64,000 bases of DNA from Fonsecaea monophora (GCF_001642475.1 NW_019173943.1:372001-436000); one strand, 5' to 3'. Positions 11,004 through 22,772 are shown, counted from the first letter of the stretch. Translations and numbers: made by a program. The notes: a model not told the origin generated them from the sequence alone.

Positions 11004-11680
11004 TTCTTGTGTATGTTCTGTATATCTTGGTTCGGTAGCTCGAGAATTATTCCTCAGCTGGTCCAGCCGGATTGATGGTGATCGATTGATGTCTGGTGGA
11101 TTGTGGACTTGTGGGGATGGATTTATTGTGTTACTCATACACAGACACACAGCTTAGAACTCGAAAGTGGATTGATTGATAGATATTAGATTGATTGATT
11201 CATCTACCATCTACCATTGACCCTGCATGCTTCATCCCATGCTTCATCCCATGCTTCCTTCTCCATCCTATATATCTAATCTCTCCATCCATCTTTTCCA
11301 TCCATCAACGTCTCGCCCGTGCCACCCCTGCCCCTTCTTGGCTCTCGCACCGGAAACGGACGTGAGAACGCGGAACCGAGGCTTTCGTGCGTACGGCGTT
11401 ACTGAGGCATCGTATCCAGTCCAGCCACACGGGACGACATTTACACCGAATGAGTCGCCCAACGATCAGGGACAACGTCGAATCCCTTGTTGAGATACTT
11501 TGCCTTAAGATCACGGTATAGCTCAAGCTCGCCACGACTACTACAGTTCAAATGAAGCACAACAGGTAGAACGGGAACAATGCTTCATAGTGCAGACTGC
11601 AACGTTTCCTCATGTTACAACATCAATCCAGTCCTTTTGCATCTAACTTCATCAAGAAAACATCGCTCCTTCCGTTGTTT
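11004..11680. other. Intergenic, no gene seen
   Basis: This is the promoter of the 119-aa membrane protein and the 3' flank of the TPP1-like gene. It holds simple ATTGATTG and CATCCATGCTTC-type repeats (about 11160-11300). No supported coding segment. Confidence 0.55.
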
Positions 11681-14600
11681 CTATCTTGATTTCTTTCCTC
11701 CCCCAAACGAACTACCTAGCGTCTCGCTAAAAGCCCTGACTGTCTTCTTTGTAGTCGACCTCGCGTACTGCTGTTCAAATTGCGTAAAGGCCGTGCCTGT
11801 CCCTCTCCAAAAATCCCGCATTGACGTTCGCTTCTTCGTCCGCAACGACGAGCTCCTGCGGGAGACGGCTTTCACGGAACCTGCTGTGACCTCTATTACA
11901 GGCTTTGGTGGCTTGACGAACAGACCCGTCGATACTTCACGATGCTCCTGTGGTTTAGCCGAGACAGTAGGTATCGAGGCAATGGTCGCAGGGTCTAGAG
12001 ATTCTCGGTTTGGTGTTGTCCGTCGTGAAAGACTCCTGTCGACATCTGGTGTTCCTAGTTCAGGCGATGCTGTACGAGCTGCGTCTTCACGCCATCTTTC
12101 GATCGACTCCATGCAATTCCCAACAGCCTCTTCCTCGCCTCGGGCTACATGTTGAAACTGCCCTTGTTGCACAGCAGTCAACTCGCTCATGGCCAATAAT
12201 AGGTTTGCTGTCTTGGTTGGCAGGACCGGCGCCGTGGGGAAAAGATGCCCTCGTTCATGTATCGAGGGCTCGCCCACAATCGATCTCGTCGGTGTCCCTC
12301 CTCGTCCTGGCACCTTTTCCAGCATCCAAGGTCTAATGATCCTTTGATGGTGGCTGGGGTCTTCGATCCCGTGGAAAAATTCAACAAACCCCTCGGCTAG
12401 CGTACCTGCGGTCCTTGTATACGGCTGATAGCTGTGGAAATGGTGAAAGACTGCATCGTCGAGATGCGACTGATGAATCGCCTTGGGCCACGGCATGCGC
12501 ACCCAGATCTCCTTGACAAAACAGAATGAGTTGAGAAAATCATCCACGCTCCCGGCATAGTCGGGGTACGCCGTGCGATATCTGACGAAAAGACTATCAG
12601 CCCCAGTTGACTTGTTCTCCTCGTCAACTCCACTATACGCAGATTGACGGGTGATGGGAGTCGACGTCCGCCGCAATGCGAGGGTCGTAGAGTCTAGCTG
12701 TTGATCCTGCAGTCTGTGCCCCGGTGCTGGTCCCACAAGGCTCGCGGGGCTGTCTGTATCAATTCGTGACGACCGAGGAGATCGGCTTGTCAACAACTGA
12801 GGCTCGCCAGTCGATCGCAAGGTTACTAGACGGTGTTGCTTCGCTTGCTCAGACGCCAAAGTCTCACTATCGCAGCCCGCAGTCATCCTCGGCTCTGAAG
12901 CAGGACGTCGCAGAGAGTTCTCGAGCCTGTCAATCTGACCTCGTCGCTGTCTATGATCTTCTGATGCCTTCTCAACGATCTCTCCATTTTTGAGATCGCT
13001 GTCCGCGGCTTCTTGCTCTTGCCGTAGCTTTTTGACGGGAGCATTGCGGCCTTTCGAGTCTGTGCGCTTTCGTTTTGCCGATACAGGAGAAATTGACTCA
13101 CGGCTTGCAGACACAGCCGGTGATGGAGGGTTTCCGTCGTTGTCAGAACTGATTGAAGGCTGGAAACCATTCTCTGCCGCACGGTCTTGTCCTCCTACAG
13201 ATACGAGACGACTGTGGACCACTCTCTGAGAGCTAGTGCTCGCAGAAAGAGCATCTTCTGCACTGACGTTGCGGGCAGGGATTGGGGTCTTGCGCGAATG
13301 AGTGTGGTCGATCCCCGTCGCTTGAAACACCTGTGGTGCACAGTATGCTGCAATGAGGCTATTCTGGGCCGATCCCGCGGTCGGATTTGAGCCCTCATCC
13401 GCGGGCAGAGCCTCGATACCTGGTTTCATCACTGCCACTGCAGCAATCTCCCCTAAGCTTGGCTCATCGTAGGTTCCAGGGACAAAGGTTGAAGCTGGAT
13501 ATCCATCATTGATCTTTGTCTTTTGAATAGTCAGATCGTCTTGAGCACCCACGAGACGGGGGAAATAAGGTCCTTTCCCGCCGTAGGGCGTCCGCGCAAC
13601 CTGAATCCCGTCAGACTTTGAGCTGCCTCGTATCCCAACAACCTTGGGAGGAATCCCTTCTTGGGACGAGCTCTTATCACTCGGGTCAGCTTGCGGTAAC
13701 TGCGCTGATTGTGGAACCTCCGCAGCCGATGGTCTTGAACTGACACTCTGATGCGAATTCGCTTCCAAAGAACCGGGACTATGTTCATAGGACAATGATT
13801 GAGCCTCGCGCCCTTGCTCCCGGTCGGCAGGGTTGTTGGACAACGGCTCTTGACCACTGGACAATGGGCTCCCCTCGATTGGATTGCCAGCAAGATGGGG
13901 ACGCTGTTTCTGTCGCGTGAGATCCAGTGGCGGACTATTCGGCGGTAATCTAGTGCCTCGCCGCAGTTGAGTTGGTGGGCTCTGAGACCAATCGGCAAAC
14001 TCCTCAGAGTCGCTCACATTTCCTTCACTGGGGGTTCCTGATTTCAAGTCCTCGTCTCGTGAGTCTTGCGCTGCCGAAACACCTTGCGTTGAGATATCAG
14101 GTGCTGCAATCTCCAGAGATGAGCCGAGATCACTCGCTCGATTGTCAGCAGCGTCCGAGAGTTGTACCAGGAGGTCTAGAGGCACTCCTCCTGGCCTCTG
14201 GGGTCGACCAACGAGTGGCGGTTGCCAACAGTCCCCAGACTCCAAAAGGGACGCCAATAGCTGTGCCTGCTGACGCGGGATCTGTTGAATGCGCCTGGGA
14301 ACATATCTGCCTGCTTGTGCCTCTTTTTGCCACCGATTAAAGTGGCCCAGAGGCTGTTCAGTCGATGAGACAACATTTGGCCTTACCGGACTCGATTTTG
14401 TGGATAGCTTGGGTATCTCTTCATGGTTTTGATCTGCCGACTGTCTTGAAGATCCTAGAATGTTGCCTCCTAGCTCAGACATCTCCACAGGACTGCTCTT
14501 GTCATAGTTTGTTGTGAGAACCGGAATAACTTGAAGTCCTGGCGAATTAGGATTTGTTGACCGGGAGAGAGCTCTGGTTGCGAGTTCTGTTCCTGGGTCA

Positions 14601-15543
14601 TCTGTCGTTGGTAGAGCCAATGGAGACTCATGAGGGGGTGTAATGCTTTTACCCATAGCGAAGGTGCGATCCCCCCCTGGCGCAGACCGTTGTGCCTGTT
14701 TCGAAGGGCTACCGTATAAAGAGCCGATTGAGCCTTGTCTACTCAGGGGTGGTGGCACTGATTGCTTCTCATCGCACCTGGTGGCTGGCCCATTTTCGTT
14801 GCTAGAGGTCGACTCTATCTGTGTGGTTCTGTCCCAGTAAGTGAAAGCGTTGGGAACCTGTGTACAGAATGACTGATGAGCGACATCTTCCTCAGGATCA
14901 CCGCCAGGCTTTCTATCCACATGGTGTACCTGGGTATTGAAATCAATCTGTGATTTGAAGGAGTCGGGACTGCCGCGTGAGGCGGGAGTCAACGGAGCAC
15001 GATTCTGCTCTTTCACGGCCCAATACCTGGATATCCTTTCGCGTACATCTTTGTCTTCAGTGACAGCGCAGCCAGAAGAATGGTCTTGTTCCCGCTGGTC
15101 CTTCTCATTCACAATCCTGTAGGCCGCAATCTCGAGCAAGGGTTTCGGTGGGTTGACATGAGGAGTAACGCGAAGGACAGGATTGGTAAGGTGTAAGAGT
15201 GTCCCTTGCTGAGCATCGGACTGTTTTATTTCGACTGCGGTGCCCTTGGTGAAGATGGCTTCAATCTTGTGGATTCCGTCAGAGATCTCCCCACAGGGTT
15301 CTATCGTACCTAGTTTCGGCAGCTGATACAGAGTCAGCGCATTTAGCCTAGACAATTACCCAAACTCGTCCTTACCTTCAGGAGGTACACAGTTCTGGAA
15401 CATGTCGCCCTATAGCTTGCTTTTAGTTTATCGTCAATCTTGTGAAACTGATAGTCGGTAGTGCGGCATCCTTCAAGTTCACCAAACCACGCATCGAGAC
15501 TGGACTTGATGAAGTCGGCCAGCCATGGCTCGTGGGGTTCCAT
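11681..15543 (-). CDS. Candidate TPP1/Tpz1-like telomere protein, 2 exons
   Basis: Exon 1 (15543-15376) and exon 2 (15322-11681) are joined across a 53-bp intron, giving 1269 residues. The spliced N-terminus (about 1-150) has the layout of the TPP1/Est3 OB fold: PWLADFIKSSL near residue 7, then VYLLKLPKLGTIEP, then GEISDGIHKIEAIF, comparable to the ISDG-H segment of mammalian TPP1. About 800 residues of disordered Ser/Pro/Gln-rich sequence follow. A conserved-looking globular region lies at about 970-1065 (LFVRYRTAYPDYAG, FCFVKEIW, HHFHSYQPYT). The end is basic (RTKKRTSMRDFWRG and after). Known family role: bridging telomere proteins and recruiting telomerase. The assignment rests on motif memory only. 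The alternative is an unrelated fungal nuclear scaffold. Confidence 0.55.
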
Positions 15544-16199
15544 AGGCCCCGGGAGATTGATACATCCGAATATACACGATCGATATTGAAGGGTCGCATT
15601 ATTCGACGCAACGACATTCCTGGATTCAAGTGTCTGCGGTGCCGCATTGGGGTGGTGCCTGTTTGCTGTTCAAGGGCAGGTCTGACGCGTTTCGACGCGA
15701 CTTTAGATGCCAAGGCGAGTAATTGACAACTGCTCGCCCCTCACCCCGCGCGCGGCCTAGGGCGACGCCACCCAGTGCTCAACACAGTCAAGCTCAGTCC
15801 TTGTTTGATCGCTCTTCATAGTAGTTTGTATCAAAGATGGTGCTTGCAAAAGAGCCTCGTCAAACACGTCCTGACCTGACGGCGTGGCAAATACTTTGCG
15901 AATATCCTGGACGATTCACCCTGCTGCCTGCAATTGGATGAATTCCTGCGACCAATAATGATCCCTGTGTTGACTTTTGACTGACAGTCGCGGTGTAGTA
16001 TTCAGGTTCGGAAGTAAGAAGCCCTGCTGCAATGCCTGCTGCCTAGTCGACTCTCTCTTGCGCTTCTGGTACTTGATCACAAAATATTCCACCTTCCTTC
16101 TCTTAGACATCAGGACCACGTCTGCCTCTCCCCGAACAGCGATTTTCTATCGTCCAGATCAAAGCACCGAGCTATTCCAGTCCCGAAGCAATTCTAGCA
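15544..16199. other. Divergent promoter region, no gene seen
   Basis: This lies between the TPP1-like gene (-) and the 131-aa orphan (+). No supported open frame. It probably serves both promoters. Confidence 0.55.
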
Positions 16200-16595
16200 A
16201 TGTCTGCTCCGACTACGGACGACGGCAACGCCCAAGCTGCAACCGGCTATACTGGTCCGTCCGCGCACATCATGATCAAGGAACACATCCTCACCGATGA
16301 GATAATCAAGCGCCACAACGACCCTGAATCCATCCTGGGAGGCCCAGAGTTGATCCTCCTCAATGAATACGTCCAGGCTCCAGATCAGAGGCTCGAGATA
16401 CTACGGGAGCACGATATGCTTGATGCGGAAGGCGCTAGAACGGGCTCACGCGCTCAAGAGGCCCACCATAGTATTGTTGGCTGGGCAATGGCAAACGATT
16501 ACTTCCACGAGGAAGATATTGCGAAGCTCAAAGGATGGTTTGATGCAGGGAATGCTGACGAAAGTATGATGGAGCATGGCTGGAGAAGGCAGTGA
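16200..16595 (+). CDS. Hypothetical 131-aa soluble protein
   Basis: One exon, starting ATG TCT GCT after a short pyrimidine-rich leader. The product is acidic, with no signal peptide or membrane segment. Two helical-looking stretches are visible (IKEHILTDEIIKRHNDPESI and EDIAKLKGWFDAGNADE). I do not recognise a family. A clean start context, neighbour-like codon use and a stop shortly before the SDR 3' end support it as a real gene, but it could also be the first exon of something larger. Confidence 0.5.
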   Translation: MSAPTTDDGNAQAATGYTGPSAHIMIKEHILTDEIIKRHNDPESILGGPELILLNEYVQAPDQRLEILREHDMLDAEGARTGSRAQEAHHSIVGWAMANDYFHEEDIAKLKGWFDAGNADESMMEHGWRRQ

Positions 16596-16844
16596 GAAAC
16601 AGGTGCGAAGGGGTGCAGTCGTGAGCTGACGGGGGCTTCAAAGTGATTTCCAAGTGAGCGGCGAGCAGATCTTATTCTGCTTGTGCCGACAAGCCATCTT
16701 CTTCTGTCGACTGACTATCTACTGCCCCGCGAATGCATTCGCTTTCGTCCTCTTCCGCTTCTCTTCCTCCTCCTACTTCTCTGATACAACGACCTCTTCT
16801 CGGATAGATGGAGCGCTCGCTACCATTTGTCTCCACATTGGGAA

Positions 16845-18392
16845 TCACGAGAAATTGATGCCTGAGGGTTGAAGACGTGTCAGGAAAGAAAGGAAGGCCG
16901 CAGAACAAGTCGTCCAAGCCCCGCTCCAATTGATCTAGGTGGACTTACCTCCATCACACAAGACGGTCTGACCCGTGATGTTCCTCGCTTTGGGACTTGC
17001 TAGAAAACTGACCAGATTGGCGATATCTTCAGGGGTCTGTTTTCACCGATTAGCCACCAGGCAATCAGTTCCAGAGAGGATCCGAGACATGGACGGACCT
17101 GCGAACGCTTGAGCACTGCTCGTGCCTCGACAGATTTCTGGAACGCAACTTCTGGATCAATGCCATGTCGCTGGGAGAGGCTGGCGCCAATCGCCTTCCA
17201 CATCTGATGTGTTTCAAAGAGTAAGCAAGATTCCTCTCACTGGCCCATGCCAAACGACGTGCAGTCACTCACTGGTGTGTCGACGGGGCCGGGCGCGTAG
17301 GCTTTAGTGGTTGCAACAGTGAGTATCAACTATTTGACCGGAGGCGAAGTCCAGACTAACCATTCACCTAAGATGGGTCAGTCGCGGTCATGAACGAGGG
17401 GACATGATTTGCCATTACGTTGATATCGTAAGGTGCAAACTCTCCCGCCGCAAGCTGGGTCAGTCCCCGAACGGCCCATTTGCTGGTCGAGTATGCTCCG
17501 GCATTGCCGGTCTGTCACCACGGTCAGAGTTAGGTCCGAGACTTTGTATAAGCAGAGCCATGTAGTCGAGAGAACGCATACCGCCTTGAAGCCAGCAGTG
17601 GAACAAGCCCCGAGGATTTTTCCTCCTTTGCCTTGCTTGATCATCTGCTTAGCTGCGGGGATCTCAAGGTCAGTTCTTTCGACACGTTTTCAGCCGCAAG
17701 ATCCGTGGGTTGACGAATGCTCACCCGCCTCTCTATAACAAAGCAACACGCCGCGGACATTGACCTGGAGAGACACCGGTAAGGAGGGATTCACGATCAA
17801 GAGGATGGTATCAAGGAAGCATGCTTCTCACAGCCAAGACTCTGTCCCACTCTTCCACGCTAACTTCCAATAATGGCTTGGGGACGATGATTCCTGCATT
17901 GGCGACCATAACCTGGGGATGGGATGTAAGTGCGCCAGCTCCCATAGCAGCACCAGTGAACAGAAGGGGCTCGCACGTTCAGTTCCCCCATCTCGCTGGC
18001 TGTCTTTTGCACCATCTCATGGACCTCGCGTTCGTTGCTGACATCGGCAAAAAGACAGATCGATCTTCTGCCTGCGCCGGATTTCCGTGAGCATTTGGAA
18101 GTAGGCAATGCAAGACAATTTTGACGTTCCCAGGAGTGGCATCTCCACCGCTGAGGTTCTTCCCACCTTTTGCTTCCACTTCCGCCTTGACGGCCTCCAA
18201 CTCTTGAGCCTGTGCTTGGATGTCATTGACCTAAAAGATTGTAAGCTGGACAGTCACGATCGCAACTCCTCTTCCCGCGAAGAAGACGAGTTTCTTTGCA
18301 CTCACTGCAACATCCATCCCGTCATCGGCAAGCTGCAGGGCAATCGCCCGCCCGATGCCTCTTGAGGCGCCTGTCACAATTGCCACAACCAT
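16845..18392 (-). CDS. SDR dehydrogenase, 12 exons with a 7-nt micro-exon
   Basis: Exons: 18392-18306, 18230-18167, 18071-17977, 17912-17832, 17764-17725, 17652-17582, 17511-17419, 17367-17361, 17301-17273, 17203-17099, 17036-16949, 16861-16845. All eleven introns are GT-AG (51-95 bp), and the frame gives exactly 258 residues, the usual length of this family. Visible: TGASRGIG cofactor loop (7-14), ADVS after beta-3 (60), NAG (86-88), catalytic Ser140, Tyr153 and Lys157 (YSTSK), APGPVDTP (182-189), and a C-terminal CDGGINFS. It resembles NAD(P)-dependent diacetyl/acetoin or cyclic-alcohol reductases. In this cluster it probably interconverts an alcohol and a ketone. The 7-nt exon is needed to read VNAYAPGP. 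Without it the frame breaks. Confidence 0.85.
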
Positions 18393-18592
18393 TGCTTGTA
18401 TCACTTTTTTTTTTTTCGAAAAAGAGCAGTTTTCTTCTTGGACGGTCTGGTTCTCAAATTTCCAGGATCCGATGATTGTTGCCCATCTATCGAGGCCACT
18501 TTTTGTATGTCGATATTCTCCATCTGGGCCCCCAGGGCATGGACTCCGAGGCTCAATCTGCGCGTTCCATCACTCCACCACCCCACCGCCTT

Positions 18593-18684
18593 TTGCCGAG
18601 TGGTGCTCGGTAGCCGGCAAAACGTCGATTGAGCACGACCCCAGTGGAACCGCCCGTGTACATTGGGGCTCCACCCCTTGCCGA
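18593..18684. promoter_or_regulatory. SDR promoter sites (TCGGYAR-type)
   Basis: Within 200-290 bp upstream of the SDR start lie TTGCCGA (18593), TCGGTAG (18607), CCGGCAA (18614, one mismatch) and TTGCCGA (18678). The first two form an everted pair, CCGAG-N5-CTCGG, which suits a dimeric Zn2Cys6 protein. Role inferred from sharing with other cluster promoters. Confidence 0.5.
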
Positions 18685-18749
18685 TGCGAATTTGGGCGTC
18701 GAAGACTGTGGGTTGGGGAGTTGACGTTTTGACGCCACGCCTCCCTTCA

Positions 18750-19260
18750 CTCCTCCGTCTAATAACTTGCTATATAACGTACTACACAGCGTCGTTCACG
18801 GAAAACCGGTTAGTGTACGGAGCCAACAGGGTCTGAATTTCTCTCTATTCCTAGTTTTATCCGACGGTTTCCGGGCCGCCAGAGAGCTTATTACCGGCGA
18901 CGGTAAGCTCTCGTATAGTACGAAAGGTAGACGGGTATCCTTAAACGTCTAAATTAATGATCTGTTTATTTAGTATTCCCTCTTAGTCGTTTAATCTAAG
19001 CTGTTGTGATTCGTGCCTAATTGTCTTTCAAAGTCTACATTTAACGCGGCGAGCGAGGGGAGCGTGACTGACGTTATATACGGCGGCGGCAGCGCGAATA
19101 GAAGGATATCGCTGTTATACGATATCGTCGACGGCTTGTTGGATAATGAGCTCTCTATTAAATGCTATTTGAATAGCATTCAAGCTGTTTTGGTTGAGTT
19201 GTACGTTGGTAAAGATGGAGGGATCAGCGAATGCAAACCACCCCAGTGAAGAGGACGGAC
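18750..19260. repeat. Possible decayed repeat relic
   Basis: Composition changes sharply here: TpA and CpG look common and CpA scarce, unlike the flanking genes. Fragments such as GTTATATACGGCGGCGG and TTATACGATATCGTCGACGG read like a mobile element worn down by C-to-T change. An open stretch at 19013-19249 (78 codons, including LYDIVDGLLDNELSIKCYL) may be a coding leftover. No terminal repeats were found, and no family can be named. Confidence 0.35.
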
Positions 19261-19444
19261 AGAGTAATATCAATTCAAATGCTATCTCCAACAAAACATC
19301 AATTCATTGACTCGAGCCCGCACGTCCACTAACATTTCCCAAGTTTCTTGATCTGAAGCTGATTGTTGCTTCCCCGACAAGTAGCACCGCCGAGGTACGG
19401 TCCGATGCTGGAGTCGGCGTCGGCGTCGGCGTCAGGGTGGCGGA

Positions 19445-19935
19445 TCAGGGCAGCTCTCCCGAGTCCTTCAATGCCGTAACCACTTCACTCGCCGCCTTCA
19501 AGGCATCTCTACCTGCGGGAACACCACAATAGACCATCGTGTGCCGGCAGGCCTCACAGAGCTCCTCTTCGCTGATGCCATTGTGCAGTGCTGCTCGGAG
19601 ATGGATCTTCAACTCTGGCGCGCGATTCAAAGCGACGAGCATAGCGATGTTCATCAGGGACCGCTCTCGGAATTTGAGGCCTGGCCTGGCATAGCTGGAG
19701 AAACAGACTTCGGAGATGAACTCGGACGCCGTCTTGGTGAATATATCATCCTTCTACAGCAATGCGAGTGGTTAACCCGGAGAACTGGTTCGCATGACAC
19801 TCACCGACACACGAAAGGGGAGTAAGGCTGGCCACTCACTGCATCGCGTCGCAGTTCTTCGAGATGCTTGCTACCAAAGAATTCGTTCCTCATTTTGGCA
19901 CCCACGGCCAGTTTTGTATCAGGTTCGGAAGCCAT
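19445..19935 (-). CDS. Carboxymuconolactone-decarboxylase-like protein, 2 exons
   Basis: Exon 1 (19935-19840) and exon 2 (19753-19445) around an 86-bp intron (GTGAGT...TGTAG) give 134 residues, the normal length for the CMD/AhpD-like fold. Conserved features are a KMRNEFFG N-terminal stretch, RPGLKFRERSLMNIAMLVAL, LRAALHNGISEEEL and CRHTMVYCGVPAGRDAL, matching gamma-carboxymuconolactone decarboxylase proteins. The AhpD CxxC pair is not seen; the Cys-x2-Cys-x-His pattern (CEACRH) occupies that region. Family roles are lactone decarboxylation in the protocatechuate path or peroxide reduction. In this cluster the substrate is unknown. The gene lies between the SDR and the BVMO, on the same strand. 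Confidence 0.82.
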
Positions 19936-20390
19936 GATTTGGAATAAAGGGGCCGAGAGGAAGAGGCAGAAAGGAAAAGGGCTTCGTGGGCTGTGCACTT
20001 TGCCTTTACGGTATTTTTCGAGCACCAGCAAAAGAAGAGTTGACAATAAATTTAAAGAAAGGTCAGTGGCTCAGGCGGAATGGGAGGAGCATGGACGCTT
20101 TATATATTGTCATGTTGGGCGACCAAAGTCAGCCCGCACACCGGCGACTTTCGGCACTCCGGCAGAAGGGCCTGGGATCCGATTCTTGGTTCGTAACTAC
20201 CGGATTGCATGCATGTTTACCAGGAATCATGGATTGTTGGTTTGGGTGATGCCGTGGTTCGGCATTGATCCGTTCTATCTACTAGGAGCCAACGTAACAA
20301 GATCTCGCACCATCCATATCCAAGGCATCTATTAAGATCTAATAGCTACATTCAGGAACTCCACCCCCAAGGGATCCCTTTAGGCTTCAC
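19936..20390. other. Intergenic, no gene seen
   Basis: This is the promoter of the CMD-like gene and the 3' flank of the BVMO. It contains near matches to the cluster motif (TTCGGCAC, TTCGGCAT) but no exact TCGGYAR. No coding segment supported. Confidence 0.5.
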
Positions 20391-22586
20391 TCAGGGAGAG
20401 AAGAAGACATCGGAGAAGTCATTGGGCCGATCCAGATACCATGTCGGGTTACTGCACTTCTCTCTCACGGAGAATCCGTTGCCCAGAAACGCGAAACGGT
20501 TACTGGAGAAATAAACATATTCGTAGTCCTCAGGCCGGAAGATCTCCATCATGTGAAACCAGTGAATCCTGCTTCCCGGGTGAAGCGCTGTGATGGGCCC
20601 TTCCGCTGTCCCGTTTTTGTACCACGACCGACACGGGCCTGCCCAGACCGTCCTGGGAAGAAACACTCGACAGTGTTGAGTAAAGTCCCGGACCGCGTCC
20701 GTCCGGACGCAAACGGACTTGATTCCCTCAATTTGCACCTTCTTCATCATCCGGACAACGTAACGAGAAACTTGCTCGGCGATGGTGAGGACGCTGCCAT
20801 GCCCGATTGGAGCGTTCGGTCCCATGAATACTGTGTTGGTCGGTGCCCAGTCAGTCGGTCTGACAAGCGCGGAGGGTCTCGCATACAAGAAAAATATAAT
20901 ATATATGGGACAGCAGTCTCACAAAGGGACCACTGAGAGGGACGACGTACCAAAATAATTAGGCATCTCAGCCACAGCGCATGACATGTATGCTCCGGGG
21001 AGGCTTTTTGTCCACATGTCCTGAAGGTTCAGACCGTTCCTGCCGATGATTGGGAAACGTGGGCAGAACGAGACATCGAAGCCGGTGGCACAGACGATGG
21101 CATCGAGCTCAATCACTTCGCCGGACTGAAGCTCGATCCCGTTCGGAAGAACACGAGCGATTTGCTGCGTGACGACCCGGACATTATCCTCCGTCAGGGC
21201 CTCGAGATAGCCGGGCCCAGGGGTCAGCCTGCGACAGCCGGCGGGGAACGTGGTGGGAATGATGGCCTTGATCAGTTCCGGATCATTTCTGAGCGTTTTC
21301 GTCATGTGTGCAATTAGGTTCTTTTGCAAGACATCGGCTAGGCCGTCATTGTTCACCATCTAAGAGGGCTCTTGGTCAGCTACGACTTGCAAACACCGGC
21401 CATTACCCCCCCTGGGCCCCCGCAAAGGTATAATTCGCGTACGCACCGTGGCAAACCGTGCATTGACTTGCTCTTCCGTGGCTTTGATGAATGCTCTGTA
21501 ATATTCCGCATCGTTTTCGAATCTGGCGATTTGCTCGGGACGGAACTTGTCCCCATCCATCAGAGCGGACTGAAGGATCTCGGCACTGGCGCCTTTCAGC
21601 ATTCTCTCAGTCTGCGGTGGAGCGATCCAGGTGGGAGAACGAATAAAGTGCACAAGCTCTTTGACGTCTGCATTGGGGGACGGTGTCAGTTGACTGGCCA
21701 GCAACCTTGCAAGGTGGCTTTTTGAGACACTCACGCGGTTGAATCGACGGAACAATTTGCACTCCCGAAGAGCCATTTCCAATGACGGCAACCTTTTTGT
21801 TGCGATAGTCGAAAGATTCGGGCCACGCTGCGCTGTGAACCAGGTCGCCTTGGAAGTCAAATAGGCCGGGAAGATTGGGCCATTTCCAGTTGCTGCGCGT
21901 CTGTCAGTCGCCAATGCCCTGCGCGGAAGGGGGAAAGGGGGGGGGGGGTTCCAACTTGAGGATCCCGGTTGCGTTGAGGAGGAAATGGCATCGATCATCG
22001 ACAATCTCACGGGAGACGAGGTTTTCAATCTTCAACTCCCATTCTCCAAGGTCTTCGCACCACTTTGCGTTGATGATCTTGTGCGACAATTTGATCTCCG
22101 GGCGCATATCTTCGTCGTCACAGCAGCGGATGGCGTAATCCTTGATTTCCTCGGCGTTGGCCGAGAACTGGGTCCAACGAGGGTTGGGTTTCCAGGTAAA
22201 TTGGTAGTTGTGCGAAGGGTGATCACACTGACAACCTAAGAGACAAAATCCGACCAGATTAGCCCGTTGCTGTATGGGACCGGTATCAATGGAGGGGTCT
22301 CCAAGTGACCTTGCTCGCTGGCAGAGGGAAAGAAAATATGCCTACCTGGATAACGGTTCTCATACCAAGTTCCTCCAACCTCGGGGTTCTTCTCATACAC
22401 CACATGTTCGTAGTCCGTCATTGTTTTCCGCAGAGTCCGGATCATGTTGATCCCACTGATGCCCGCACCGATGGTGATGATCCTCAGTCTCCGGGTAGTT
22501 CCCAGGGGCTGTTCAAGGATGTGGTATTCTTTACCATGGTCAGTCCCATTGAGGGTGGGTGTTTCTGCAAGAGCGGACGGTGCCAT
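20391..22586 (-). CDS. Baeyer-Villiger / flavin-containing monooxygenase, 6 exons
   Basis: Exons: 22586-22346, 22235-21956, 21892-21735, 21667-21447, 21359-20951, 20830-20391, joined by GT-AG introns (63-120 bp), giving 582 residues. Two Rossmann motifs are visible (IGAGISGINM near the start; IGNGSSGVQIVP mid-protein). Between them is FQGDLVHSAAWP, the FxGxxxHxxxWP Baeyer-Villiger fingerprint. VCATGFDVSF follows further on. It inserts oxygen beside a carbonyl using FAD and NADPH, turning ketones into esters or lactones. The start at 22586 has the best context (A at -3, G at +4). In-frame ATGs at 22610 and 22724 would add 8 or 46 residues with no family resemblance. The second intron carries a run of 12 C. 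Substrate is unknown; a cyclic or long-chain ketone is inferred from the neighbours. Confidence 0.9.
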
Positions 22587-22772
22587 GTTGTCACGAGTGC
22601 GATGTATCATCGAATGGTAGCCAGCTGTGATTTCCTCGGGGAGAGAAAATGCGGAAAGATTATATCTACTTTGGGAGAATAAGTCATGGCTTTCACCATG
22701 GTAGTGAGATATCCTGATGTCCATCCACCTGCCCTGGCACCCGCCGTCTCCTCACCTCACCTGACGAGGCGT

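Noticed and set aside
17273..17419. SDR gene as a pseudogene with a frameshift or early stop after residue 177
   Set aside because: A 7-nt exon with normal splice sites on both sides repairs the frame exactly and restores the conserved APGPVDT segment and standard length.
22587..22724. Longer BVMO N-terminus from the ATG at 22724 or 22610
   Set aside because: Both have poor start context (T at -3) and add residues without family resemblance; 22586 has A at -3 and G at +4.
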